From contig CP104975.1 of the NCBI GenBank assembly GCA_025452255.1, positions 434,001 through 498,000 of the forward strand: a stretch of 64,000 nucleotides of DNA. Reading direction: 5' to 3'. The stretch comes from Devosia sp. A8/3-2 (GTDB taxonomy: Bacteria > Pseudomonadota > Alphaproteobacteria > Rhizobiales > Devosiaceae). The notes beneath the pieces were generated by a model. The model did no database searches. It was not told the DNA's origin and was given only the letters and a program-made list of their open reading frames with translations. Below, in pieces: positions 22,198 to 30,194 of the stretch (the first letter of the stretch is position 1; every line of letters starts with the position of its first letter). Made by a program: the position numbers and the translations under genes.

Positions 22198-24123
22198 CTA
22201 TTGCGCCTTGATGTACCGAGTCGACAGGTTGAGCGGTGCCGGCGTCGGATAGATCGCCGAGTCGATCATGGTGTCCGGCACGTTGCCCAGCCGATTGGTG
22301 GCAATCGCATATGTACCGGTCAGCAAGGAGATGCCGAAGCTACGGAACTCGTCTCTGGCGATACCGATGACCTGCCTGAACAGCTCGGCCTGCTTTTCGA
22401 CATCCGCCGTCGCCAGTGCTTCGTCATAGATCCGGAGCTGTTTGACCGTTACGGCGTCGGGCTCGATACCGCGGTCGTCCTTGTTGTACCAGTAGGACCA
22501 CGGCACGGCGTAGAGCGCATTGTCGTTGATCGGCACATAGAGCCGCGGGTTCAGCAACTCGTTGAGGCCGCCGGCCCCGACATTGGAGATGGCTTCGTAG
22601 AGGTTGGCAACCTGCCGTTCGCGATAGAGCGCGCTATCGATCACGTTGACCTGCACGTCGATGCCGACATCCTTCCAGTAGCCCCGGATCAGTTCGAGAC
22701 TATCGATCTGTTGGGTGGTGTCGGTCCGTACGTCGATACGGATCGAGAGGGGCTGGCCGTTGCTCATGAGGCGAATGCCGTTACCGTCCCGCTCGGTCAG
22801 GCCGAGGCCATCGAGCATCTGGTTGGCCTTGTCCGGATCATATTCGGTGTATTGGTGAGCAAAGGCCTCGTCGTAGAAGGCCGATTCCGGGCGCGGCGCG
22901 ACCTGATAAGCCTCGCCCTGCCCCACATAGATGATATCGATCAATTCCGGTCGGTTCAGCGCATGGCTGAGCGCGATGCGGAAGTCCTTGTTGGTGAACA
23001 GTGCACGCTTGGTCTCGTCCAGCACCGTGAGATTCAGGTGAAGGGCATGTGCGGCCGAGACGTCGGCGCTGAGGTCGATGAAGTGGTACTGACCGGCTTC
23101 TCGGTTGTCGAAGAAGGTCGGCTTGTCGGTGATGGTGAAGTTCTGCGGCCGATAGACAGAAGTCCACCGGCCGTTCATCACCATAAGCTTGAGCACTTCG
23201 GATCGCCGACGATTGGGAAGGTGACCTGATCCGAGTACGGCAGCTGATTTTCGGCAGTGTCGACCTTCCAGTAGAACGGGTTGCGCTTGGCTACCACCTG
23301 CGTACTGGCGCCGTCATAAGGGCTGGTTACCGTCCGGGCGTTGAGCGTGGGCAGTTCGGGATTGAGCCATTTGGCAAAATCACTGCCAGTCGCGCCGCCT
23401 ACTTTCTGGTTGAACAGCTCCACCCGGGTCGCCGTGCCGGCCGCCTTCAGCAGGTCGGGCAGGCCGGCCTCGTTATACTTGGGCAGGAACTGTTCGCCGT
23501 AATGCCTCGGCGCGATTGGCGGCTGGTTATTGCCAGAGGCCATTTGCTGCAAGAACAGGCCATAGGGTGCAGCGAAGGTGAACTTGACCGTGAAGTCGTC
23601 AACCTTGGTCAATATCGCTGCCGTACCGGCATTCATCATGTGCCCACCCGGTCCGCCGGGGAACAGCTCGGCGTTGAGCGCCATGTCTTCGTACCAGAAG
23701 ACGATGTCATCGGCGGTCACCGGCGCGCCATCGCTCCATTTCATACCTTCGCGCAGGTGGAAGGTGAATTCGGTGCTCTCCGGGTTCACTTCCCGGGGAG
23801 GTGGCGATATTGGGCACCACGGTGCCCCCTTCGGGTGCGAAGCGCACCGGGGGTTCGTAGCCCAGGATCCGGTTGAGCCAGCCGTAGCCCCGGTCGGTGC
23901 CACCCAGCAGATCGGTGCGCATATCGCCGCCATAGGTACCCACTTCATTGAGCGGCGTCAGCACCAGCGGTTCGACCGGCAGCCGCTCCGCCACTGGTGG
24001 CAAGCTACCCGCGCCTACCAATGCCTGCAGGTCAGGCGCCTGATTGAACGCCCGGGCGGAAGCGCTGTGCGTTAATATGATGCCGAGCAAGGCGGCGCGG
24101 CCAAGTCTCTTCGCCAGTTTCAT
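22198..24123 (-). CDS. Family-5 extracellular solute-binding protein, operon B
   Basis: About 641 residues. Signal peptide after MKLAKRLGRAALLG with cleavage near ASA; SLPPVAERLPVEPLVLTPLNEVGTYGG parallels the operon A protein. The family motif FHLREGMKWSDGAPVTADDI and the later FRIALSHALNRPELI are present. The start ATG at 24123 follows a GAGAGG-like site. The frame changes near 23800 and near 23200 and the two cancel in length. Delivers substrate to the DppBCDF-like complex encoded downstream. Confidence 0.87.
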
Positions 24124-24191
24124 AGTCCTCTCCCATTTATGGCTTTTCGAGCCAGCCTTCCTGCCGTCGGCGCGTTCGCGCTCTATCCGGC

Positions 24192-24602
24192 TCAGGGCTT
24201 GAAAATCATCGTCGGTTGCAGATGTGCGATGCGCCACCCGTCCGCCCCGCGGCGGAAACGATACGCAAGGTCGCCCACATTGGTGATCTGCGGTGTCGCC
24301 ACGCTGCCATCTTCGCGCTTGGTCCCGCGCAAAGGAACGAAGCACGCTGTCGCAACGCCATCGCTGTCGGACGTGAGCTCCACCAGCACATTAGAGATCA
24401 GATGCCGCGAGAGATCGCTCGTCGGGCGCTGCTTGAGAGCCTCCAGGATCGCGCCTCGACCTGCCACGGGCTTGCCGCCACGGACCCATACGGCGTCCTC
24501 GGTGAACAGCGCCGCTGTGTCCTCATAGCGTCCCCGGTCCATCAGGCTGTACGACGCAATCACCAGCCGTTGGCAGGCCATCTCGGCTTCATGGTCCATC
24601 AT
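24192..24602 (-). CDS. NTF2-like/SnoaL-like protein
   Basis: About 136 residues with the typical NTF2-like pattern: helices (CQRLVIASYSLMDRGRYED), FTEDAVWVRGG, GRGAILEAL, then a curved sheet (ATACFVPLRGT, DLAYRFRRGADGWRIAHLQP). Such proteins can be ketosteroid-isomerase-like enzymes, polyketide cyclases or binding partners; the catalytic role is unknown here. Two adjacent ATG codons (24602, 24599) sit just after GGGAGG; the second has better spacing. Second gene of operon B, 8 bases after the dehydrogenase, so it may act on the imported compound. Confidence 0.75.
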   Translation of the reverse strand: MMDHEAEMACQRLVIASYSLMDRGRYEDTAALFTEDAVWVRGGKPVAGRGAILEALKQRPTSDLSRHLISNVLVELTSDSDGVATACFVPLRGTKREDGSVATPQITNVGDLAYRFRRGADGWRIAHLQPTMIFKP

Positions 24603-24610
24603 GGCCTCCC

Positions 24611-25567
24611 TCAATAGCCCATATGCTTGTCAACGATATTGATCAGCGGCTCTCCGGCCACGTAGCGGATCAGATTGTCGGCGAATATCTGATAGCCACG
24701 CGCCTTAGTGGCGAGCGTGGTGGCGCCGTTATGCGGCGTCACGATCGTGTTCGGGGCGTTCCAGAACGGACTGCCTTCCGGCAGGGGTTCGACGCCATGT
24801 GCATCAAGGCCGGCGCCGGCAATCCAACCCTCGGTGATGGCCCGATAGAGCGCATCATCATTGGCGACGCCGCCGCAGGAGAAGCAGACGTAGTAGGCGG
24901 TCTTCTTCATCGCCTTGAACTCGGCTTCGCCGAGCATGTCCGTGGTTTCGGGAGTCTTAGGCGCGGTCACGACCACGAAGTCGCATTCGCCCGAGAACTC
25001 GTGCAACTGATCGCGCGGATACATGCGGTCAAAGTTTGCCGTCGGCTTCTGGTTGCGGCGCAGACCCAGCACCCGCATGTGGAAGGCCCGGGCCTTGAGC
25101 GCCAGATCGACGCCGGAATAGCCCGCACCGATAATGCCGACTGTCAGCCCGTTAAGTTCGCCGTGGAAGAAGGCGTCCCACTTGCGGTTGCGCTGCCCCT
25201 CTACCCACCGCATAGCATTGCGGTTGAGCATGATCATGAGCATCATCGCGTGCTCGGCCAGCGGAATGGCGCCGTTACCCTTGGAACAGGTCAGGACAAC
25301 AGGGCTGGCGACGAATTCGGGATAGAGCTGCGTGTTCGGGCCGGCAGCCCAGCTGTGGACCCATTTGAGCTTCTTGCCGCGTGCCAGAGCGCCAGCGGAA
25401 AGCTGCCCCGCCACTATGTCGGCATCCTCTACGGCAGCCTCCATATCGGCCTGCTTATCGTAGAAGGTCATCTCTGCCTTGGGCGCAATGGCCTGCAACT
25501 CGGCGAACCGCTTGTCGTCGATTTCGCCGGTCAGCAAGATCCGCAGCTTATCATTGACGTCAGCCAT
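24611..25567 (-). CDS. D-isomer-specific 2-hydroxyacid dehydrogenase-like protein lacking the catalytic Arg
   Basis: 318 residues from the ATG at 25567 (MADVNDKLR), which follows GGGGGAG; an upstream in-frame start is unlikely. The NAD-binding motif GIIGAGYSGVDLA and the C-terminal GAGLDAHGVEPLPEGSPFW...TPHNGATT place it in the D-2-hydroxyacid dehydrogenase family, with catalytic Glu (VEP) and His (PHN) retained. The segment normally read NVARG(G/x)LVDE is here CFSCGGVANDD, so the substrate-anchoring Arg is Cys (codon 24875-24877). It may have changed substrate or activity. First gene of operon B, divergent from the second LacI gene and preceded by an operator-like palindrome. Confidence 0.82.
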   Translation of the reverse strand: MADVNDKLRILLTGEIDDKRFAELQAIAPKAEMTFYDKQADMEAAVEDADIVAGQLSAGALARGKKLKWVHSWAAGPNTQLYPEFVASPVVLTCSKGNGAIPLAEHAMMLMIMLNRNAMRWVEGQRNRKWDAFFHGELNGLTVGIIGAGYSGVDLALKARAFHMRVLGLRRNQKPTANFDRMYPRDQLHEFSGECDFVVVTAPKTPETTDMLGEAEFKAMKKTAYYVCFSCGGVANDDALYRAITEGWIAGAGLDAHGVEPLPEGSPFWNAPNTIVTPHNGATTLATKARGYQIFADNLIRYVAGEPLINIVDKHMGY

Positions 25568-25658
25568 CTCTCCCCCTCGCGTCAGCCGCCTGTGCGGACC
25601 TTTATTGTCCAATTGGTAGCCGCGGAAAAATACAAACGCAACAAGGAAACGCAACATA

Positions 25659-25677
25659 TTGCGCTTTTTAAGCGCAA
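25659..25677. promoter_or_regulatory. LacI-type operator candidate upstream of operon B
   Basis: TTGCGCTTTTTAAGCGCAA has perfect 8-bp arms (TTGCGCTT/AAGCGCAA) around a 3-base centre. Further half-sites follow at 25683 (TTGCGCTTT), 25703 (TTGCGC) and 25728 (AAAGCGCA). All lie in the 190-base gap between the divergent operon B and LacI genes, the expected place for autoregulation and operon control. Confidence 0.65.
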
Positions 25678-25757
25678 CTAGCTTGCGCTTTGCTCAAATA
25701 CATTGCGCCTCATGTGGGCCTCATGATAAAGCGCAGCTGCTGGTCGTGGAGCCTTGA

Positions 25758-26795
25758 ATGACGCAGAAAATCACCCTGGACGACCTGTCGCAGCGGTTAG
25801 GCCTCTCCAAGTTTTCCGTCTCGCGCGCACTTTCGGGGAAACCCGGTGTCAGCGAAAAGACGCGGGACACCGTGATGCAACTGGCGCGGGAGCTGGGATA
25901 CAACCATACCGGCGTACAGCCGCTCGTGACCGGTGAGAAGATCGTCCACCTGATCATTCCGCAGGCGGACGCCATAAGTTCAAGCTTCTGGATTGAGGTC
26001 ATCGAGGGCGCCGAGATCGAGGCGCGCGCCTTGGGCTACCGCCTCGTAATCGACGTGCTCAGCGCCGACCGCGGCACCGACGTCGTGCAAGACAATGTCC
26101 ACGGCCTGCTGCTCGCCGGTCGCCGATCACGCGGCATCATCGAACCCTTCATGCAGTTGGATATACCCAAGGTCCTCATTGGCCACCCAAGGCCAATGGA
26201 GCTGATCGACAGCGTTCAGGCCGCCAATTTCGACGGCGGTTACTGCGCGGGCGACGTGCTTGGGAAAGCGGGCCACCGTTGCATCGCATTCTTCACCGAC
26301 GCACCCGAAGACGAGGGCCGGAACTTGCGTCAAGCTGGCCTCGTCGAGGCCATGCGCGTGCACGGCGGAGTGGCCTTGCCGGCAGTACGGTTCGATGCCA
26401 GCGTCGATGCCAAGAGCGTGGTCCTCGATACGTTGCGCGGCCCCCAGATGCCCACAGCCTTTGCCGGCGCGACCGACTTTGTCGCCATGACCACGGCCCG
26501 GGGCCTGATGGAACTGGGTCTCAAGATTCCCCAGCATATTTCAGTTGTCGGCTCCAACGACTCCCACACCGCATCGCAGCTGGGCATCAAGCTTTCCACC
26601 GTCCGCCAACCCATGCACGAGATCGGGGCCGCCGCCATGCAGGCCCTGCGTTGGCGTCTGGAGCAGGCGGCCCCCAATGCCCGGCCGAGACGCACCCTGC
26701 TGACGCCGGAATTCGTTGAACGATCTACCCACGGACCTGCCAATCCAACAGAATTGGCGGTGGCGCTCCGGGAAATCGGGCTTGGACGGAAGTAG
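25758..26795 (+). CDS. LacI-family transcriptional regulator 2
   Basis: Intact 345-residue regulator. Headpiece ITLDDLSQRLGLSKFSVSRAL, SGKPGVSEKTRDTV and hinge ELGYNHTG, then the effector domain with SVVGSNDSHTASQLGIKLSTV near the end. The headpiece is similar to that of the regulator at 15065 (both share GLSKFxVSRALSGKxGVSE-type residues), so the two could bind related sites. Start ATG at 25758. Presumably controls divergent operon B through the TTGCGC palindrome. Confidence 0.9.
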   Translation: MTQKITLDDLSQRLGLSKFSVSRALSGKPGVSEKTRDTVMQLARELGYNHTGVQPLVTGEKIVHLIIPQADAISSSFWIEVIEGAEIEARALGYRLVIDVLSADRGTDVVQDNVHGLLLAGRRSRGIIEPFMQLDIPKVLIGHPRPMELIDSVQAANFDGGYCAGDVLGKAGHRCIAFFTDAPEDEGRNLRQAGLVEAMRVHGGVALPAVRFDASVDAKSVVLDTLRGPQMPTAFAGATDFVAMTTARGLMELGLKIPQHISVVGSNDSHTASQLGIKLSTVRQPMHEIGAAAMQALRWRLEQAAPNARPRRTLLTPEFVERSTHGPANPTELAVALREIGLGRK

Positions 26796-26844
26796 GCCGA
26801 CTATGCGACCAATCGGAAATAGGGTCTGGGGGAAAAACGGCAAG

Positions 26845-26870
26845 GGAACGAAACGAAGCTGGCCCGCGTT
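26845..26870 (+). promoter_or_regulatory. Sigma-EcfG-type promoter candidate (GGAAC-N17-CGTT)
   Basis: GGAAC at 26845-26849 and CGTT at 26867-26870 with 17 bases between, matching the alphaproteobacterial general-stress sigma factor consensus. It points at the small gene starting at 26972. Confidence 0.55.
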
Positions 26871-26971
26871 CGGTTAAGTCACGATTCTCGTCTCATCCGT
26901 GGTGGTCTTGACCGTCCAATCGGGCCCGAGCGGCCCTCGGTCCGATCTTTTACGCATTGGTTTCTGTCACT

Positions 26972-27199
26972 ATGCCCATTCAGTATCGAATAATCGACCT
27001 TGCGACCTCTGTGATCGACCCGCGGGAACTCGTCGTGCAAGCCAGCAGCCCCGAACGCGCCGTATTGGAAGCCCTCGGCGTTGAAGTCGTGCGGAGCGGA
27101 TCAAAGCCCGACCTCCGCGCCCGGGTTTACTTCCAGCATCCCGGTCAACCCGTATCGATGGTCCGTCTCTATTCCAAGGCGGGAAGCCGGCAGGGATAG
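26972..27199 (+). CDS. Conserved-looking small hypothetical protein (75 aa)
   Basis: ATG at 26972, giving MPIQYRIIDLATSVIDPREL and ending SKAGSRQG. Soluble and alpha/beta-like, with a segment RARVYFQHPGQPVSMVRLY. I do not recognise a named family. A sigma-EcfG-like promoter about 100 bases upstream suggests stress induction. An upstream in-frame ATG at 26957 is possible but less likely. Confidence 0.55.
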   Translation: MPIQYRIIDLATSVIDPRELVVQASSPERAVLEALGVEVVRSGSKPDLRARVYFQHPGQPVSMVRLYSKAGSRQG

Positions 27200-27259
27200 T
27201 CGGAGGATCACGCAATGTGTCGGCAGATGATAGGACGACTCCTTGAACGCCCTTAAAGT

Positions 27260-27474
27260 TTAATTGTCGGGGCCAGATCGATGGACCACCTCTATACCCT
27301 CCCCGTCATCGACGGAGACTCGCGCTGCTTTGCCGGCCTTGGAGTCAACCTTTGCAAGAGACACCGCTCGGTCGATGGCAATCTGGCGGCCAGGTATGGC
27401 CCGAAGCGGGCACCGTCGAGCATTACCCACCATTGCTCCGAACGTTGCACCACCAGATATTCAGCTTGCCGCAT
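27260..27474 (-). CDS. DUF2188-like small protein, frame-broken
   Basis: From ATG 27474 behind a GGAGG site: MRQAEYLVVQRSEQWWVML, DGARFGPY, then after a frame change near 27385-27395 AIDRAVSLAKVDSKAGKAARV and VVHRSGPDN before TAA at 27260. The W-x(3)-L-x-G-x(3)-GPY pattern followed by an A(I/V)..A...A helix resembles DUF2188/YegP-like small proteins of rhizobia. Function unknown; 71 residues. Confidence 0.6.
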
Positions 27475-27646
27475 CTCGACCTCCGCATGGTCTCGCAGAT
27501 GCAATCGTGTATCGGTGCAGTTTGTTGCTTCAATTTATGAGGAAAGTGGGCTTAACCAAGCGTCGGGGAAGCCAGAGTGATCAGCTCGATGGCATCGCGG
27601 ATCACATGAATATTTGCCCGCGGACCTCCGCATGCGAGGATCGGTC

Positions 27647-27757
27647 ATGGCAAGCAATGCGTCAATTGCCCTGTTGCTCGAGGACGAGCCTCTAATCTCG
27701 ATAGACGTCGAGGATACCCTCGAAGCGGCGGGCTTTGCCGTGACCACAGCGATGGCG
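27647..27757 (+). pseudogene. Response-regulator receiver domain, N-terminal fragment
   Basis: ATG at 27647 after GAGGA. IALLLEDEPLISIDVEDTLE and AAGFAVTTA form the first beta strand and acidic pocket plus helix 1 of a CheY-like receiver. Similarity stops abruptly at about 27757, exactly where an opposite-strand Crp/Fnr fragment ends. The phospho-acceptor Asp and the rest of the domain are missing. Confidence 0.65.
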
Positions 27758-28206
27758 TGCAGGGTGTGGTCACGCCGGAACGCCGCACGCCAAGCATGAT
27801 GGCTAGCAACTCGTGCGCCACGTCGAACGACGCTCCCTCGACGCGGTCATCGGTCATCAGCAACAACCACCGCTCAGGTAGGGAGCCTGCGCACTCGCCA
27901 ACGCGGTATAGGCGCCCTCCCCCAATGTGGGCACATAGGGCAAGAGCCGGCCGCAAGGTCGGACCGCTGTTCAAGGCTGTCGTCAGAGTGCGAGATGGCA
28001 TCACCAGTGCCCTGTGCCACCCAGTGGTGGTTACTTTCGATGGTTCCTGCCCGGGCCCATACCTCTCGAAGACGATCGCCGTCGCCGCCGCGATAGGTTG
28101 CGCCGAACTCGATTTTCGAGGTGGCACACTGCCTCGCGTCTCGGTTGACGAACCGGATGACGGCGTGCCTGTGGCCTACGATACCAGTCAGACGCTCTAG
28201 GTGCAC
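27758..28206 (-). pseudogene. Crp/Fnr-family regulator, degraded internal fragment
   Basis: On the minus strand, pieces in two frames read VMPSRTLTTALNSGPTLR and then RWLLLMTDDRVEGASFDVAHE, LLAIMLGVRRSGVT. These match the dimerisation helix and helix-turn-helix start of rhizobial Crp/Fnr proteins (RWLLM.HDRV...F.LTHEFLA.MLGVRR.GVT). The recognition helix and C-terminus are cut off at about 27760, and the cNMP-binding part is only weakly visible in another frame (KIEFGATYRGG). No start can be assigned. A non-functional remnant. Confidence 0.65.
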
Positions 28207-28242
28207 TGTTCCGGAACGGCCACCATAATGATCGGCGCTACC

Positions 28243-28448
28243 CTAGGGAACCTTAGCGGCGTCCGGGGCCGGGATGATTGAGTCGTCATCGTCCGGCAAC
28301 GGCATATAGCCTTGGCCCATGAGCCAGTCCCTGACGATGACGTTGACGGCGTCATCGTAAGTCATCTTCCCCGCGGCGGCTCGTTCCGATCGGCTATGAA
28401 CTGCTCCACTCCGTCGAGCAGGTCTTTGTCCAGCTTCACGGAAGTCAT
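28243..28448 (-). CDS. Small ribbon-helix-helix-like protein, frame-broken
   Basis: ATG at 28448 overlaps the stop of the upstream gene (ATGA). It reads MTSVKLDKDLLDGVEQFIAD and RNEPPRG, then after a frame change near 28365-28370 KMTYDDAVNVIVRDWLMGQG and a proline/acidic tail. A short beta strand followed by two helices with an S/T-x-x-D-A-x-N pattern is reminiscent of ribbon-helix-helix DNA-binding proteins. Third member of a three-gene cluster with the next two entries. Function inferred weakly. Confidence 0.5.
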
Positions 28449-28654
28449 TTGGACTTGGGGCCCTCGTTCTTCGGACGCGCTGGCGCCTTGCCGTCATGGG
28501 TGTAGGAGTTCGGCCCAATATCTGGTCCCTTCGGGCGGTTGGTGCCACCGGGACGCGGGATTTTGTCGTAGTCCTCTTCGGTCGACGGATGGGGGTCGGC
28601 GACATCGTTCTTTCCGGCAGTGCCCTCACCGGTGGGGAGCCCCTCGCGGCTCAT
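28445..28654 (-). CDS. Hypothetical protein, 69 aa, proline/glycine-rich
   Basis: ATG at 28654 overlaps the upstream DUF3606 stop (ATGA), and its own stop overlaps the downstream start. Sequence is hydrophilic and disordered-looking (TEEDYDKIPRPGGTNRPKGP). No family recognised. Coupling to its neighbours is the main argument that it is a real gene. Confidence 0.6.
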   Translation of the reverse strand: MSREGLPTGEGTAGKNDVADPHPSTEEDYDKIPRPGGTNRPKGPDIGPNSYTHDGKAPARPKNEGPKSK

Positions 28655-28815
28655 TTTGCACTCAGCTTCTTCTCGAGGGCCTTGCGGCTATTGCCCGCGG
28701 ATTTCACGGCGTCTTTGACCTCGGACGTCGATGCGCCGGTTTTGCCGGCTTCGTACTTCACTTCATGGTCCTGATCACCGGCAACACGGGCGCGGTCCTG
28801 TTTTGTGTTGGGCAT
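28651..28815 (-). CDS. DUF3606-like small stress protein (54 aa)
   Basis: ATG at 28815 behind GGAGAGG. The sequence has RARVAGDQDHEVKYEAGKTG, then EVKDAVKSAGNSRKALEKKL, the hallmark pattern of DUF3606 proteins (R..V...D.YEV.Y...K.G.....V..AVK..G). Members occur with general-stress genes in Hyphomicrobiales. A sigma-EcfG-like promoter lies at 28848-28872. First gene of a coupled three-gene operon. Confidence 0.75.
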   Translation of the reverse strand: MPNTKQDRARVAGDQDHEVKYEAGKTGASTSEVKDAVKSAGNSRKALEKKLSAK

Positions 28816-28847
28816 GATGAGCCTCTCCAAGGTTATGTGGCTATTTC

Positions 28848-28872
28848 AACGCTCGACTGAATCGATGGTTCA
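28848..28872 (-). promoter_or_regulatory. Sigma-EcfG-type promoter candidate for the DUF3606 operon
   Basis: On the minus strand TGAAC (28872-28868), 16 bases, then CGTT (28851-28848): one mismatch from GGAAC-N16-CGTT, 33 bases before the DUF3606 start codon. Confidence 0.5.
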
Positions 28873-28986
28873 CTATCCCTTGCACCGACATTCAGAAACC
28901 GACTGACTCGCCCACAAGCGCTCAAGGCCTGTGTCGCCAGATTCATAGACCGAGCGGAGGGGGTAACGATGTCGGACGTGGGCTTG

Positions 28987-30123
28987 CTAGGGTGTTGGCT
29001 GTAAGGACTGGGCGAAGTCCGCTATGGCGCGATTGTAGTCTGCGGATCGCTCCAGAAACCCCATGTGGTTGGCGCCCTCGATTGCGAGGTGGATGGTATC
29101 TCCCCGGTCGGCCGCAATCTGCCGCCCGGCCTGCGGCTTTGTCACGATGTCAATCTCGCCGGATAGAACCAAAAGTGGCGGGGTGACGCGCGCCATGGCG
29201 TGAGTGGCGTCCCATCGAAACATGGCGAGGTTGCCCCGGTCGATATTTCCCGGTGAGTTTCGCGTGGACAGCAATGTCGTATGTTCTAACTGACTCCGCG
29301 TCACATACTTGCCGAACCCCAGCCGGTTAGCCATGTGGGCGGTGCCGCTGAGATAGCTTTGCCAGACACTCAGCCACACTAGCGGCTGCAAAGCTATCGC
29401 GAGACGCATCAGCGGCTCCAGCAGCGGCCAGCGAATGGCTTGCGCCAGCCCGCTCAAAATCATGGTCTTGAGCGGGTTCGTATAGGTCGTGTTGACCAGC
29501 ACGGTGCCGGCGACATGCGCGTCGAAGAAGGCCGGGTCGTCTCGCGCCAGCGTCTGGATGGTCATCCCACCAATGCTATGACCAACAAGGACAACCTTGC
29601 GCTCTCCGGCCGGGCCGACGACGGTTCGAAGGTCCTGGGCGAACTCGGTCAGGCCAATGGCGGAAGGGGAAGCGGGCGTTGACTGGCCCATGCCCGGAAG
29701 GTCCCAGCAGATCACGCGAAAGTTCCGCGCCAGATCGCGCTTGGCGTAAAACCAGATCGTGCTGTCCATGGCCCAGCCGTGCACCGAGATAATCGGCGGC
29801 GCGGCGGGCGACCCGAGTTGTTCGACATAGAGCTTTGATCCGCTGGCGCCAGCGACGACCCGGCCCTCATCACGCAACGCAGCGGTGGGATCGGTGTCCG
29901 GCTTGGCAAGAAACGGCGTGATTATGGGTCGGCCGAGGAACGACAGACCCAACAAGCCAACCCCAGCCCAGAGGAACCAGCCGGTCCGGACGCGGACAAT
30001 ATCGCCATCCGCTTGTCGGATGAGGTCGCCGTCATACCAGTTCCACAACAGGGAGGCGGCAACGCCGAACACGCAGAGGGAAACAAGCATGAACACAAAA
30101 CGGAATAGGACGAGTAGGGGCAT
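28987..30123 (-). CDS. Membrane-anchored alpha/beta-hydrolase
   Basis: Intact 378-residue protein. Two N-terminal membrane segments (residues about 3-27 and 48-65) precede an alpha/beta-hydrolase fold: HGWAMDSTIW (oxyanion region), the nucleophile elbow GHSIGG, acidic residue in SGEIDIVTKP, and catalytic His in EGANHMGFLE. Likely an esterase or lipase-like enzyme facing the membrane; the substrate is unknown. Starts 71 bases downstream of the Mn-catalase stop on the same strand, so it may be co-transcribed from the catalase stress promoter. Confidence 0.85.
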   Translation of the reverse strand: MPLLVLFRFVFMLVSLCVFGVAASLLWNWYDGDLIRQADGDIVRVRTGWFLWAGVGLLGLSFLGRPIITPFLAKPDTDPTAALRDEGRVVAGASGSKLYVEQLGSPAAPPIISVHGWAMDSTIWFYAKRDLARNFRVICWDLPGMGQSTPASPSAIGLTEFAQDLRTVVGPAGERKVVLVGHSIGGMTIQTLARDDPAFFDAHVAGTVLVNTTYTNPLKTMILSGLAQAIRWPLLEPLMRLAIALQPLVWLSVWQSYLSGTAHMANRLGFGKYVTRSQLEHTTLLSTRNSPGNIDRGNLAMFRWDATHAMARVTPPLLVLSGEIDIVTKPQAGRQIAADRGDTIHLAIEGANHMGFLERSADYNRAIADFAQSLQPTP

Positions 30124-30194
30124 GCGGGCGCCTTAAGTGGTGCGGAGATGTGAGGCGGGCGCGAAGGCAGGGCAGCCGTGCCGCCCTGTCACCC

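Noticed and set aside
19967-25681. Long plus-strand open frames antisense to operon B (19967-20995, 22201-23229, 24623-25681)
   Set aside because: They lie opposite well-supported permease, binding-protein and dehydrogenase genes, have Arg/His/Asp-rich low-complexity translations and no family features; they are products of high GC codon bias.
28312-28860. Plus-strand 182-codon frame
   Set aside because: Antisense to three coupled small minus-strand genes, one of which is a recognisable DUF3606 protein.
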